NCBI GenBank assembly: GCA_947497185.1 | Contig: CANMFL010000005.1 | Coordinates: forward strand, 124,001 to 188,000 | Source of the DNA: an uncultured Paracoccaceae bacterium | GTDB taxonomy: Bacteria > Pseudomonadota > Alphaproteobacteria > Rhodobacterales > Rhodobacteraceae | DNA: 64,000 nt | Reading direction: 5' to 3' | Shown: positions 46,715 to 55,335 of the stretch, piece after piece | How positions within the stretch are numbered: position 1 is the first letter of the stretch | Layout: every line of letters starts with the position of its first letter | The notes under the pieces: generated by a model | Seen by the model: the letters and a program-made list of their open reading frames with translations, nothing else | Told to the model about the DNA's origin: nothing | Databases searched by the model: none | Program-made: the position numbers and the translations under genes

Positions 46715-47161
46715 ATGGCTAATACACAAGACTTCACAGCTGTTTTCAAAGACATGATGGGTTCTTTCCCAGTAGACACAAAAGCAATGGAAGGTTCTTT
46801 TAAGAACTCTACTGCTTTGGCTGAAAAAATGTCCGGCGTTGCAATCGACGCTGCTGGCAAATCTGCTGAGCTGTCCGCAAAATGGACACAGGACACATTG
46901 GCTAAAGTTGAAGCAATGGCAAAAGCCAAAGCTGAACCAGCTGACTACGCAAAAGCAATGACAGACTTCGCGTCTTCACAAGCTGAATCCGCTGCTGAGC
47001 ACATGTCTGCTTTCGCTGAAATCGCGAAAAAAGTGCAAACTCAGACAATGGAATTGATGATGGCTGCTGGCAAAGACTTGTCAGAAGACGTATCTGCTGC
47101 TGCGAAAAAAGCACAAGCTGACATGACGACAGCTGCGAAAAAAGCAACTGCTACTAAGTAA
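46715..47161 (+). CDS. phaP: Phasin (PHB granule coat protein)
   Basis: A 148-residue, cysteine-free, mostly helical amphipathic protein (EGSFKNSTALAEKMSGVAI, KVEAMAKAKAEPADYAKAM, ASSQAESAAEHMSAFAEIAK) ending in Ala/Lys (KKAQADMTTAAKKATATK). This is the phasin pattern: it coats PHB granules and usually is among the most abundant proteins. Codons lean to GCT, AAA and ACT more than in neighbouring genes, consistent with high expression. It stands behind two PhaR operators and ends at a strong terminator, so it is a single-gene unit. Confidence 0.92.
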   Translation: MANTQDFTAVFKDMMGSFPVDTKAMEGSFKNSTALAEKMSGVAIDAAGKSAELSAKWTQDTLAKVEAMAKAKAEPADYAKAMTDFASSQAESAAEHMSAFAEIAKKVQTQTMELMMAAGKDLSEDVSAAAKKAQADMTTAAKKATATK

Positions 47162-47210
47162 GCGGTGACTGAAAAATAACGGCTCTTTCCTCCCGAGAGC
47201 CTGCATTTTC

Positions 47211-47241
47211 GAGGCGGCCTGTCATGCAGGCCGCCTCTTTT
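47211..47241 (+). terminator. Terminator of phaP
   Basis: GAGGCGGCCTG (47211-47221) and CAGGCCGCCTC (47227-47237) form a perfect 11-base-pair stem with a 5-base loop, followed by TTTT. Confidence 0.9.
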
Positions 47242-47387
47242 CATTTGGTGATCTGGGTTCATCAATTATGAACCTTTATCGCGGATGATGGCGGGATTGG
47301 GCGCATGCACACCACTGTTATTTGCAATTTCAATCTCTTAGCGGTAAGATGTGTCTAATAAAAAGAATAGTTTGAGCGGTTTTAACG

Positions 47388-47846
47388 ATGATCTCTATAC
47401 TGAATAATCTCTGGGTAAATTATCTTTGCCCACTTTTGCAGCGTCCCAAACGTCAGCAGGTCGCGGCTCTTTGCTATCGTGGCAAAGGGGAAGGTAAAGA
47501 GGTATTGTTGATCACCAGCCGTGGCACTGGCCGTTGGATTATTCCTAAAGGCTGGCCCATCCGTGGCAAAAACGGCCCGCAATCCGCAATGCAAGAAGCA
47601 TGGGAAGAAGCAGGTGTGCGCGAAGGTACTGAAAACCCCGACGCAATCGGGTCTTACACCTATGACAAACGCCAAGCGTCAGGGTGGTCGTTTCCGGTCG
47701 AAACCATGGTTTACCCCTTTGCGGTTGATGCCCTAGAGGACGAATTCCCAGAGGTTGCAGAACGCGAACGTAAATGGGTCAGCGCAGATGATGCCGCCAA
47801 CCTTGTGCAGGAACCCGAATTGAAAACGATCCTGCGTAATATCTGA
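47388..47846 (+). CDS. Nudix hydrolase (diadenosine/diphosphoinositol polyphosphate type)
   Basis: 152 residues. The Nudix helix is GKNGPQSAMQEAWEEAGV, with the EAWEEAGV ending typical of the DIPP/Ap-polyphosphate group; the usual REUxEE Arg is replaced by Gln. Before it come LLITSRGTGRWIIPKGWP, as in that group. Expected activity is Mg-dependent cleavage of a nucleoside or inositol diphosphate derivative; the substrate is unknown. It sits between phaP and a phosphate transporter. Confidence 0.88.
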   Translation: MISILNNLWVNYLCPLLQRPKRQQVAALCYRGKGEGKEVLLITSRGTGRWIIPKGWPIRGKNGPQSAMQEAWEEAGVREGTENPDAIGSYTYDKRQASGWSFPVETMVYPFAVDALEDEFPEVAERERKWVSADDAANLVQEPELKTILRNI

Positions 47847-47915
47847 CGATTTCAGAACCCTGTTGATTTGTGACCCGCGATCGGTGAAACCTGCCGCGAC
47901 ACAAAGGGATGGGAA

Positions 47916-49403
47916 ATGACTGACAACTCCTCTGGCGACAGCCGTCACTTAGAAACGCTCGATCGCGATCTAGCGCGATTTTCAAATCTGGAATTAGCGA
48001 CACAATATGTGTCCCGCCCAATGGTTGGGCCGGGGATATCAATTTTGTTCGTGGTTCTGGCGGGGCTGCTGGCCTTGTTGTTTTTAGGTCAAACCAACAA
48101 CACATTGATCGTCGTGATTGCGGCAAGCCTTGGCGCATATATGGCGTTGAACATCGGCGCGAACGACGTGGCCAACAACATGGGGCCTGCGGTCGGGGCG
48201 AACGCCTTGTCGATGGGCGGCGCGATCGCGATCGCCATCGTCTTTGAAAGCGCGGGTGCATTGATCGCTGGCGGCGATGTGGTCTCGACCGTGGCGAAAG
48301 GCATCATTGCACCCGAAAATATGGGCACGGCGGACACGTTCGTCTGGGCGATGATGGCGGCACTTTTGTCGGCCGCACTTTGGGTGAATTTGGCGACCTA
48401 CATCGGCGCGCCAGTCTCTACGACCCATTCCGTCGTCGGGGGCGTCATGGGGGCAGGGATCGCAGCGGCTGGTTTTTCTGCTGTGACTTGGTCCACGATG
48501 GGCGGCATCGCGGCAAGCTGGGTGATTTCCCCGATCTTGGGCGGCGTTGTCGCGGCTGCATTCTTGTGGCTGATCAAGGCCAAAATTATCTACACGCCCA
48601 ATAAAATCGAAGCGGCACGCAGATGGGTGCCCATCTTGGTGGGTATTATGGCCGCAGCTTTTGCCGCATATCTCGCGTTGAAGGGCATCAAGCAGCTGAT
48701 CAAAATCGACATGGTCACGGCTCTGCTGATTGGCGCTGGTACTGGTGTTGTCTCGTGGCTGGTGATGATCCCTGTGATTAAAAAACAGTCAGAAGGTCTT
48801 GAAAACCGGAACAAATCCCTGAAGGTTCTGTTCGGTATTCCGCTGGTCGTATCCGCCGCATTGCTCAGCTTTGCGCACGGCGCGAACGATGTTGCGAACG
48901 CAGTTGGCCCGCTTGCGGCCATCGTGCAGGTCTCGCAATCCGGCGACTTCACCCATGCGTTTACCATTCCTATCTGGGTGATGATCATCGGTGCGTTCGG
49001 TATTTCCTTTGGCCTGTTCCTGTTCGGCCCGAAATTGATCCGTATGGTTGGCGGTCAGATCACCAAGCTGAACCCGATGCGCGCCTATTGTGTGGCTTTG
49101 TCCGCTGCGATCACCGTGATCGTGGCCAGTTGGTTGGGCTTGCCCGTCAGCTCTACCCATATCGCGGTGGGTGGTGTGTTTGGTGTTGGTTTCTTCCGTG
49201 AATGGGATGCTGAACGCCGGATCAAAGCAGCACGTCGCACGATGCCGGACCGCCCTAGTTACGGTCCCGAAGAGCGCCGTCGTCGTAAACTTGTCCGCAG
49301 GTCACACTTCATGACCATTATCGCGGCGTGGGTGATTACGGTGCCTGCTGCCGCTCTGCTGTCGGCGGTGATCTTTTACGGCATCACGGCCTTTGTTGGT
49401 TAA
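47916..49403 (+). CDS. pit: Inorganic phosphate transporter, Pit family
   Basis: 495 residues with about twelve membrane helices. The PHO-4 signature appears twice, as the family's inverted repeat requires: GANDVANNMGPAVGANAL in the first half and GANDVANAVGPLAAIVQ in the second, each with a later partner (SAALWVNLATYIGAPVSTTHSVVGG; VIVASWLGLPVSSTHIAVGG). Pit proteins bring in metal-phosphate complexes with protons at low affinity. A soluble cytoplasmic segment near 410-450 is Arg-rich (EERRRRKLVRRSH). AAAGGGATGGG precedes the ATG. Confidence 0.94.
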   Translation: MTDNSSGDSRHLETLDRDLARFSNLELATQYVSRPMVGPGISILFVVLAGLLALLFLGQTNNTLIVVIAASLGAYMALNIGANDVANNMGPAVGANALSMGGAIAIAIVFESAGALIAGGDVVSTVAKGIIAPENMGTADTFVWAMMAALLSAALWVNLATYIGAPVSTTHSVVGGVMGAGIAAAGFSAVTWSTMGGIAASWVISPILGGVVAAAFLWLIKAKIIYTPNKIEAARRWVPILVGIMAAAFAAYLALKGIKQLIKIDMVTALLIGAGTGVVSWLVMIPVIKKQSEGLENRNKSLKVLFGIPLVVSAALLSFAHGANDVANAVGPLAAIVQVSQSGDFTHAFTIPIWVMIIGAFGISFGLFLFGPKLIRMVGGQITKLNPMRAYCVALSAAITVIVASWLGLPVSSTHIAVGGVFGVGFFREWDAERRIKAARRTMPDRPSYGPEERRRRKLVRRSHFMTIIAAWVITVPAAALLSAVIFYGITAFVG

Positions 49404-49529
49404 CAAGTCAGGGTAGGGCTGCGTGGCCCTACCTACCTTTCGGTTACGATTTCCCCCATTTTTCTTTTCTTTTGCCGCACCGCCGCTTAGGCTTTGCTGC
49501 AACGCAACATGTCCAGGGAGGGACTGACT

Positions 49530-50075
49530 GTGGCTGAAGCTAACAAACCATTACTGATCAAGCGCTATGCGAGCCGCCGTCTGTATAACACCGAGACGAG
49601 CGATTACGTGACCTTGGAAGACATCGCGACCTTCATCCGCGAAGGCCGTGAAGTGCAGATCGTGGATCTGAAATCCGGCGATGACCTGACCCGCCAATAT
49701 TTGCTGCAAATCATTGCCGAACACGAAAGCCGTGGCGAAAGCGTGCTGGGCGTCGATATTCTGACAGACCTCGTGCGCAGTTACACGTCGCAGGCGTCGT
49801 CTGTGGTGCCTGATTTCCTACGTGCCAGCTTTGAAATGCTGCAAAACGGGCAGTCCAAGGCGATGGAAAATATGACAAAGGTTAATCCGATGGCCGCGAT
49901 GCCCGGATTTGATGCGATGCGTGCGCAGCAAGAAATGTTCATGAAGGCGATGACGGGTGGCATGATGCCGGGCAAAACCGGGTCTACTGCTGAAAAAGGC
50001 GATGGCGACGACCTGTCTGACATCAAAAATCAGCTGGCCGCGTTGCAGGATAAACTGTCCAAAATGGGCAAATAA
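49530..50075 (+). CDS. phaR: PHB synthesis repressor PhaR
   Basis: PhaR binds DNA and PHB, releasing phasin repression when granules form. The 181 residues start with the conserved N-terminal DNA-binding region KPLLIKRYASRRLYNTETSD-YVTLEDIA, then IREGREVQIVDLKSGDDLTR and the PHB accumulation domain (LVRSYTSQASSVVPDFLRAS), and end in a Met-rich segment and coiled coil (LAALQDKLSKMGK). GTG 49530 is chosen because AGGGAGGG lies 7-8 bases upstream; ATG 49509 has no such site. CTGC-AAC-GCAA (49497-49507) upstream is a near match to a PhaR site and may allow autoregulation. Confidence 0.93.
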   Translation: MAEANKPLLIKRYASRRLYNTETSDYVTLEDIATFIREGREVQIVDLKSGDDLTRQYLLQIIAEHESRGESVLGVDILTDLVRSYTSQASSVVPDFLRASFEMLQNGQSKAMENMTKVNPMAAMPGFDAMRAQQEMFMKAMTGGMMPGKTGSTAEKGDGDDLSDIKNQLAALQDKLSKMGK

Positions 50076-50100
50076 CGCCTTTCAGACTAAAGGACCGACA

Positions 50101-51063
50101 ATGGTAACGACCACCGGACGTGTCACCCTTTGGGGGATCGAAGTCTTTGTGGCGACGGCAGAAGAGGGCGCGATTTCCGCGGCCTCTCGCCGTTTGGGGA
50201 CCTCTGCGGCGACGGTCAGCCAACAGTTAACCAACCTCGAAGGTGCGATTGGAACGACGCTGCTGGACCGTGGCGCGCGCCCCGTGACACTGACCCCCGC
50301 AGGCGAGATGTTTCTGCGTCGTGCCAACACAATCTTGAACGAAGCTGAACAAGCCCGCGCCGAATTGGCGATGGCCGATCTGTCACGTCTCACACGCTTA
50401 CGTCTTGGTATGATTGAAGATTTCGGCGCTGACGTGACGCCCGCGCTATTGTCCGAGATGAGCGCTGAATTGATGAACTGCCAGTTTCTGCTTGAGACAG
50501 GTGCGACGCATCAGTTGAATGATCTGCTCGATTCCCGCGCCTTGGATGTTATTGTTGCCGCTGAAACCGGCCGCACTGATGTGGGCATGGAGGTCTATCC
50601 GCTGATGACCGAACCCTTTGTCGCGGCGGTCCCAAAAGGCCGGATCAAAGAAGGTGACATTGCCAAACAGCTTCGCCGTTTACCGCTGATTCAATATACG
50701 ACGCGGCACCATATGGGGCGCGTGGTTAAGGCGCATCTGGAACAAGTTGGGGTGACATTCACCCACCGGTTCGAGCTCGACAGTTATCACGCGATCATGG
50801 CCATGGTCGCAGAAGGGGCGGGGTGGTCAATCCTGACCCCGCTTGGTTGGATGCGGGCCGCACGGTTCCAAGACGAGGTCGATTTGATCGAGCTGCCTTT
50901 CGCCCCACTGTCGCGGACGATCACCCTCACGTCGCGCAAAGATGTGTTATCGACGATGCCGAAAACCATCGCCGAACGCCTGCGCCCGCTCTTGCAGGAC
51001 ATGATCGTGACGCCCGCCGTGGCCGAGCATCCATGGCTCGTGGAAAAATTACGCCTCGTGTGA
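50101..51063 (+). CDS. LysR-family transcriptional regulator
   Basis: 320 residues: N-terminal winged HTH (FVATAEEGAISAASRRLGTS, then AATVSQQLTNLEGAIGTTLL) and a C-terminal LysR substrate-binding domain (LRLGMIEDFGADVTPALLSEM; AAETGRTDVGMEVYPLM; FELDSYHAIMAMVAEGAGWSIL). It is oriented with phaR and proC, not divergent from a target as LysR genes often are, so the regulon is not evident. ATG 50101 is 25 bases after phaR. Confidence 0.9.
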   Translation: MVTTTGRVTLWGIEVFVATAEEGAISAASRRLGTSAATVSQQLTNLEGAIGTTLLDRGARPVTLTPAGEMFLRRANTILNEAEQARAELAMADLSRLTRLRLGMIEDFGADVTPALLSEMSAELMNCQFLLETGATHQLNDLLDSRALDVIVAAETGRTDVGMEVYPLMTEPFVAAVPKGRIKEGDIAKQLRRLPLIQYTTRHHMGRVVKAHLEQVGVTFTHRFELDSYHAIMAMVAEGAGWSILTPLGWMRAARFQDEVDLIELPFAPLSRTITLTSRKDVLSTMPKTIAERLRPLLQDMIVTPAVAEHPWLVEKLRLV

Positions 51064-51125
51064 TTGTTGTTTGCGCGCATAGCCCTTAGACATTGTTCAA
51101 AAGACGTGGAAATAAGGGGAAAACG

Positions 51126-51941
51126 ATGCAAATTGATGATGTGGCCGAGCGCGGTCTGGTTCTGCTAGGATGCGGAAAAATGGGATCTGCGATGTTGGCA
51201 GGCTGGCTGTCAGACGGATTGCCCGCGACCTCTGTTTGGGTGTTGGACCCTTATCCTTCAGACTGGTTAACGGCGCAGGGCGTCCATATCAACGTCGCGT
51301 TGCCGGATAATCCTGCGATCATTCTGGTCGCCGTCAAACCACAGATGATGGGCGATGCTTTGCCGCAAATTCAGGCACTTGGCAACGGCGAGACGTTGTT
51401 TGTGTCGGTGGCCGCAGGCACGTCAATCGCGACATTCGAAGGTGTGTTGGGTGACAAAACACCAATCGTCCGCGCAATGCCAAACACGCCGGCGGCCATC
51501 GGAAAAGGGATCACCGCACTGATCGGCAACGCCCATGTGACGGCGGACCAATTGGACATTGCAGACCAGTTCTTGCAGGCGGTCGGCCAAACTGTGCGCT
51601 TGGCGAACGAGGGTCAGATGGACACTGTGACAGCAGTCTCCGGCTCTGGTCCGGCGTATGTCTTCCACTTGATCGAGACGCTGGCAGCGGCGGGAACAGC
51701 ACGTGGTTTGCCCACAGAAATGGCGATGAAATTGGCGAAAGCAACGGTCGCGGGCGCAGGTGCTCTGGCCGAAAATACGGACGAAGGCCCCGATGCATTG
51801 CGCATAAACGTGACCTCGCCCAATGGCACGACGCAGGCGGCCTTGGACGTTTTGATGAACGAAACCGACGGCTTTCCGGTCCTGTTGCAGCGCGCAGTAG
51901 ACGCCGCAGCAGACAGATCAGAGGAGTTGGGGCGTGGCTGA
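51126..51941 (+). CDS. proC: Pyrroline-5-carboxylate reductase
   Basis: ProC makes the last step of proline synthesis, reducing pyrroline-5-carboxylate with NAD(P)H. The 271 residues have the Rossmann start VLLGCGKMGSAMLAGWL, IILVAVKPQMMGDAL, VRAMPNTPAAIGKGITAL near 120, and the C-terminal signature with SGSGPAYVFHLIETLAAAG and TSPNGTTQAALDVL. ATG 51126 follows an A/G-rich AAATAAGGGGAAA. It overlaps the next gene by 8 bases. Confidence 0.95.
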   Translation: MQIDDVAERGLVLLGCGKMGSAMLAGWLSDGLPATSVWVLDPYPSDWLTAQGVHINVALPDNPAIILVAVKPQMMGDALPQIQALGNGETLFVSVAAGTSIATFEGVLGDKTPIVRAMPNTPAAIGKGITALIGNAHVTADQLDIADQFLQAVGQTVRLANEGQMDTVTAVSGSGPAYVFHLIETLAAAGTARGLPTEMAMKLAKATVAGAGALAENTDEGPDALRINVTSPNGTTQAALDVLMNETDGFPVLLQRAVDAAADRSEELGRG

Positions 51942-52275
51942 CGAGATCAACTTTGACGACTTTATGAAGGTCGATGTGCGCGTTGGCGTTGTCATGCGCG
52001 CCGAAGCCTACCCCGAAGCACGGGTGCCCGCGATCAAGCTTTGGATCGATTTTGGCGATGACATTGGCGAGAAAAAGACCTCGGCCCAAATCACCGCGCA
52101 TTACGATCCTGATATGATTATTGGCAAGCAAGTGTTGGCGGTCGTTAACTTCCCGCCGCGCCAGATCGGGAAATTCATGTCAGAGGTTTTGGTGCTCGGT
52201 ATGCCGGATGAAAATGGTGGTGTGGTCCTTGTTGGCCCCGACCAAAACGTGCCCGTAGGAGGGCGACTGCATTGA
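51934..52275 (+). CDS. csaA: tRNA-binding-domain protein, CsaA-like
   Basis: 113 residues consisting of one OB-fold tRNA-binding domain (Trbp111/CsaA type): FMKVDVRVGVVMRAEAYPEA, KLWIDFGDDIGEKKTSAQIT, then VLAVVNFPPRQIGKFMSEVLVLG. CsaA has been described as a protein-export chaperone and dimeric tRNA-binding protein. It starts with GTG inside the end of proC, and its TGA stop overlaps a TTG start of the next gene, so the three genes are translated as a unit. Confidence 0.9.
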   Translation: MADEINFDDFMKVDVRVGVVMRAEAYPEARVPAIKLWIDFGDDIGEKKTSAQITAHYDPDMIIGKQVLAVVNFPPRQIGKFMSEVLVLGMPDENGGVVLVGPDQNVPVGGRLH

Positions 52276-53225
52276 AAACGCTTCTTATTACGCGCCCAAT
52301 CGCTGACGCTGTCATCGCACAAGCCCGCGACCTGTTCGACGTGACCGTCTTGGAAACCGGGGCGATGGACGAAGCCGCCGCGGGGCAAGCGTTGCAGGAC
52401 TATGACGCGATCCTGCCCACATTAGGTGACGCGTTTACCGCGAATGCGTTCGCGGCAGCGGGCGAAAATCCACGGTGCAAAATGCTTGGCAACTTTGGCG
52501 TCGGCTACAATCATATCGACGTGGCCGCAGCGAAAGAGGCGGGTGTTCAAGTCTCGAACACACCCGATGTGTTAACGGATGCAACCGCTGACATCGCCAT
52601 GACATTGTTGCTTGCGACCGCGCGACGTGCGGGCGAAGGCGAGCGGTTCGTGCGGTCCGGTCAGTGGGGCGGATTCAGTCCGAATGGCCAGCTTGGCACG
52701 CATGTGACGGGCAAAACGGTTGGCATCATCGGCATGGGGCGAATCGGGCAAGCGATTGCGCGGCGCTGTCATTTCGGTTTTGGCATGCAGGTGATTTTCT
52801 TTAACCGCTCAGCCAAGTCGGTAGACTTTCCCGCGACGCAAATGCCGACATTGAACGACACGATGAGCGCCGCTGATTTTGTGGTTGTGGCAACCCCGGG
52901 TGGGGCGGCGACGACGCATTTGATCGACGCGGCAGCGATTGCGGCGATGAAACCGTCCGGCATCTTCGTGAATATCAGTCGCGGTGAGGTTGTGGACGAA
53001 CCCGCCTTGATTGCAGCACTTCAAGCGGGACAGATCGCGGGCGCGGGACTGGATGTTTACGAAAACGAACCGCATGTGCCGGACGAGCTAAAGGCGCTGG
53101 AGCAATGCGTGCTTCTGCCACACCTCGGCAGTGCGACTTTCGAGACGCGCCAAGCGATGGGACAAATGGCGCTCGACAATATCATTGCGTGGTCCAAAGG
53201 CGACGTGCCACCGCAATTGGTGTGA
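52272..53225 (+). CDS. D-2-hydroxyacid dehydrogenase
   Basis: 317 residues of the NAD-dependent D-isomer family: KMLGNFGVGYNHIDVAAA near 77, TADIAMTLLLATARRAGEGE near 105, the Rossmann loop GKTVGIIGMGRIGQAIARRC near 150, catalytic Arg in NISRGEVVDEPALIAALQ near 235, Glu in YENEPHVP near 265 and His in LPHLGSAT near 282. Glyoxylate/hydroxypyruvate reductase activity is most likely, but the substrate cannot be fixed. The start is TTG at 52272, overlapping the csaA stop as TTGA. Confidence 0.9.
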   Translation: MKTLLITRPIADAVIAQARDLFDVTVLETGAMDEAAAGQALQDYDAILPTLGDAFTANAFAAAGENPRCKMLGNFGVGYNHIDVAAAKEAGVQVSNTPDVLTDATADIAMTLLLATARRAGEGERFVRSGQWGGFSPNGQLGTHVTGKTVGIIGMGRIGQAIARRCHFGFGMQVIFFNRSAKSVDFPATQMPTLNDTMSAADFVVVATPGGAATTHLIDAAAIAAMKPSGIFVNISRGEVVDEPALIAALQAGQIAGAGLDVYENEPHVPDELKALEQCVLLPHLGSATFETRQAMGQMALDNIIAWSKGDVPPQLV

Positions 53226-53231
53226 CGCCAC

Positions 53232-53271
53232 GATTTTTCGCGAAAAATCTTATAAATTTTCGCGAAAATTT
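53232..53271. repeat. Tandem pair of TTTTCGCGAAAA palindromes between converging genes
   Basis: GATTTTTCGCGAAAAATC (53232-53249) and AAATTTTCGCGAAAATTT (53254-53271) are two perfect 18-base palindromes four bases apart. They fill the gap between the hydroxyacid dehydrogenase and tdk stops and could terminate both. A similar pair is found at 60038-60079. Confidence 0.85.
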
Positions 53272-53274
53272 GGA

Positions 53275-53859
53275 TCAAACCGTCTCGTGAACGGCTTCGC
53301 GCCAATGGCGGCGGCATAGGGACACGTAGCGTTCATTGCCGCCGATCGACACTTGATCGCCTGCCGTCAGAACTTGACCGCTGTCATCTTTGCGCACAAC
53401 CATCGTCGCCTTTTTCCCGCAAAAACAGATCGTGCGGACTTCGCGCATTTCATCGCAGATCGCGAGTAGGGCGGCTGATCCAGGGAACAGCTTGCCTTGG
53501 AAATCAACGCGAAGGCCAAAGCACATGATCGGCACGTTCAGGTCGTCAACGGCCCGCGCCAGTTGCCAAACCTGATCTTCGCCCAGAAATTGCGCCTCGT
53601 CGATGAACACGCAAGCACAAGGGCCCTCTGCAAGCCGCGCTTGGATCTTGGTAAACAGATCTTCGCCGGGAGCAAAAGTATCAGCGGTTTCCCCGATCCC
53701 GATCCTGCTCGCAATCCGGCCTTCACCCGCGCGATTATCAAACTGCGCAGTTAGCAAATACGTCCGCATCCCGCGTTCGATATAGTTGTGGGACGCTTGC
53801 AAAAGCACAGTCGACTTGCCCGCATTCATCGTCGAGTAATTAAAGTATAGTTTAGCCAT
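53275..53859 (-). CDS. tdk: Thymidine kinase
   Basis: Tdk phosphorylates thymidine with ATP, salvaging it for dTTP. The 194 residues are the type II enzyme: LYFNYSTMNAGKSTVLLQ (Walker A), CVFIDEAQFLGEDQV (Walker B) near 88, FGLRVDFQGKLFPGS (lid region), and zinc ligands in TICFCGKKA and SLCRRHW, the fourth ligand apparently His. ATG 53859 matches the family; the frame upstream does not. GGGGG lies before it. Confidence 0.95.
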   Translation of the reverse strand: MAKLYFNYSTMNAGKSTVLLQASHNYIERGMRTYLLTAQFDNRAGEGRIASRIGIGETADTFAPGEDLFTKIQARLAEGPCACVFIDEAQFLGEDQVWQLARAVDDLNVPIMCFGLRVDFQGKLFPGSAALLAICDEMREVRTICFCGKKATMVVRKDDSGQVLTAGDQVSIGGNERYVSLCRRHWREAVHETV

Positions 53860-54155
53860 GCCCCCAAATAGCGTTGCCCGGTGACCAAAGGCAAGATCGT
53901 CATCGTTCCTTTGGTCGCCGAGCGTCAGACCCAACCACCGACCGTGAGTGGCCAGTTGGTAGGAAACTGGCTGCACAGCGCATTTTGGCGGTGTGCTGCG
54001 CAAAAGCGGTCAGGCCTAACGTGCGTCCTGTCCAAGGACGCTTTCCAAATGACAAAAGAGTTGAAGCCGCTTAATGGGAATGAGAGAATGCTTTTCCCCT
54101 CCATTGCTTAAGGTACATGGTCCGGAGTAAGGTGAAAAAAAGTGTAGGGAATGAA

Positions 54156-54608
54156 ATGACCAAGTTTAATGGTTACCTGAAAAAGCATACCGAAGCCTTG
54201 GTAAAGGACGTCGGAATCGAAAATGCGTGTAAGTTAACAGGTAGGTCTAAGGCCACGCTAGGCCGATATTATTCAGACAGCGACGAGCATGCGGACCGGT
54301 TCATGCCAGTGGATGCTGTTTGCGCGCTAGAGGCAGCAGCGTCTTATCCGCATGTCACGTCTGCGCTTGCTGAAATGCGCGGAATCACAATGACTTATAG
54401 CGATCAACGCCCGAACAAAGAGGGCGGCATCAATGCTGATGTGATCATGTTAAGCCAGCGCTTTGCGATGTTGATGGGCGAGTACAATTTGTCGATTGAA
54501 GACGGTGTCATTTCCGCGAACGAAGCAAAGCGATTGCTGCGTGAAACACTGGCCCTGCAGAAGGTGCTGATCGAAATGAAATTGCACCTCGAAGATGAAC
54601 ACGAGTAA
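54156..54608 (+). CDS. Putative HTH DNA-binding protein, unrecognised family
   Basis: 150 residues from ATG 54156, preceded by AGGGAATGA; an in-frame ATG at 54117 has no ribosome site. Residues about 10-40 look like an HTH (EALVKDVGIENACKLTGRS, then KATLGRYYSD), followed by a region (DRFMPVDAVCALEAAASYPH) reminiscent of phage or YdaS-type regulators. The C-terminal half is a long amphipathic helix with an acidic end (EMKLHLEDEHE). It is not ArsR, yet it overlaps arsH by 14 bases. The 53860-54155 stretch holds only a doubtful frame from GTG 53881. Confidence 0.7.
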   Translation: MTKFNGYLKKHTEALVKDVGIENACKLTGRSKATLGRYYSDSDEHADRFMPVDAVCALEAAASYPHVTSALAEMRGITMTYSDQRPNKEGGINADVIMLSQRFAMLMGEYNLSIEDGVISANEAKRLLRETLALQKVLIEMKLHLEDEHE

Positions 54609-55335
54609 AAACACGCATCTCGCGACACTTGATTTGTCCGATCTACCCTTGATTGTGCCGGGTGCGTTGCAACCAATCGACGTTACGTCACTTTCAGGGC
54701 CGGATGCGCCGCAACACCCACCGCGCATCCTGATTCTGTACGGTAGCCTACGCAAAGACAGTTTTTCGCGTTTTGCGGGCGAAGAAGGTGGGCGCATTTT
54801 GCGCGCTCTCGGCTGTGATGTGCGATTCTATGATCCGACGGGGTTAGGCTTGCCGGACGACCCGACTGCCAACATGGATAAGGTGCAGGAACTGCGCGAC
54901 TTGGTGATGTGGTGTGAAGGCATGGTCTGGTCCAGCCCCGAACGCCACGGCGCGATGACCGGCGTGATGAAAACGCAGATCGACCAAATCCCGCTGTCGC
55001 CGATTGGTGGTATTCGCCCAACGCAGGGGAAAACGTTGGCCGTGATGCAGGTTTGCGGTGGCTCGCAATCGTTCAACACGGTTAATCAACTGCGGATTTT
55101 GGGGCGCTGGATGCGTCTGATTACGATCCCGAACCAGTCGTCGATTCCCGCCGCTTACAACAAATTCGAGAACGGGCGCATGATCGCGGGGCCGCATTAC
55201 AATCGCATCGTTGATGTGATGCAGGAACTCGCCCGCTTTACAGTGATGACGCGCGGACGGCCCGAGTTAACGGATCGCTATTCAGAACAGGTTGAATCCC
55301 TCGAAGAGGTCAGCGCCCGCGTGAGCAAGATTTAA
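54595..55335 (+). CDS. arsH: ArsH-type NADPH-dependent FMN reductase
   Basis: 246 residues of flavodoxin-like fold: RILILYGSLRKDSFSRFAGE near 42 (FMN phosphate loop GSLRKDSFSR), GMVWSSPERHGAMTGVMK near 105, GKTLAVMQVCGGSQSFN near 145 and IPNQSSIPAAYNKF near 175. ArsH oxidises trivalent organoarsenicals or acts as a quinone or azo reductase, and usually sits in an ars operon. Here there is no arsR, arsB or true arsC, so it may serve a general oxidant or xenobiotic role. It ends tail-to-tail with the FabH-like gene, the stop codons overlapping. Confidence 0.9.
   Translation: MNTSKNTHLATLDLSDLPLIVPGALQPIDVTSLSGPDAPQHPPRILILYGSLRKDSFSRFAGEEGGRILRALGCDVRFYDPTGLGLPDDPTANMDKVQELRDLVMWCEGMVWSSPERHGAMTGVMKTQIDQIPLSPIGGIRPTQGKTLAVMQVCGGSQSFNTVNQLRILGRWMRLITIPNQSSIPAAYNKFENGRMIAGPHYNRIVDVMQELARFTVMTRGRPELTDRYSEQVESLEEVSARVSKI

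Noticed and set aside
53881..54111. 76-codon frame between tdk and the HTH gene
   Set aside because: GTG start without a ribosome site, starts on top of the tdk leader, and shows no recognisable pattern.
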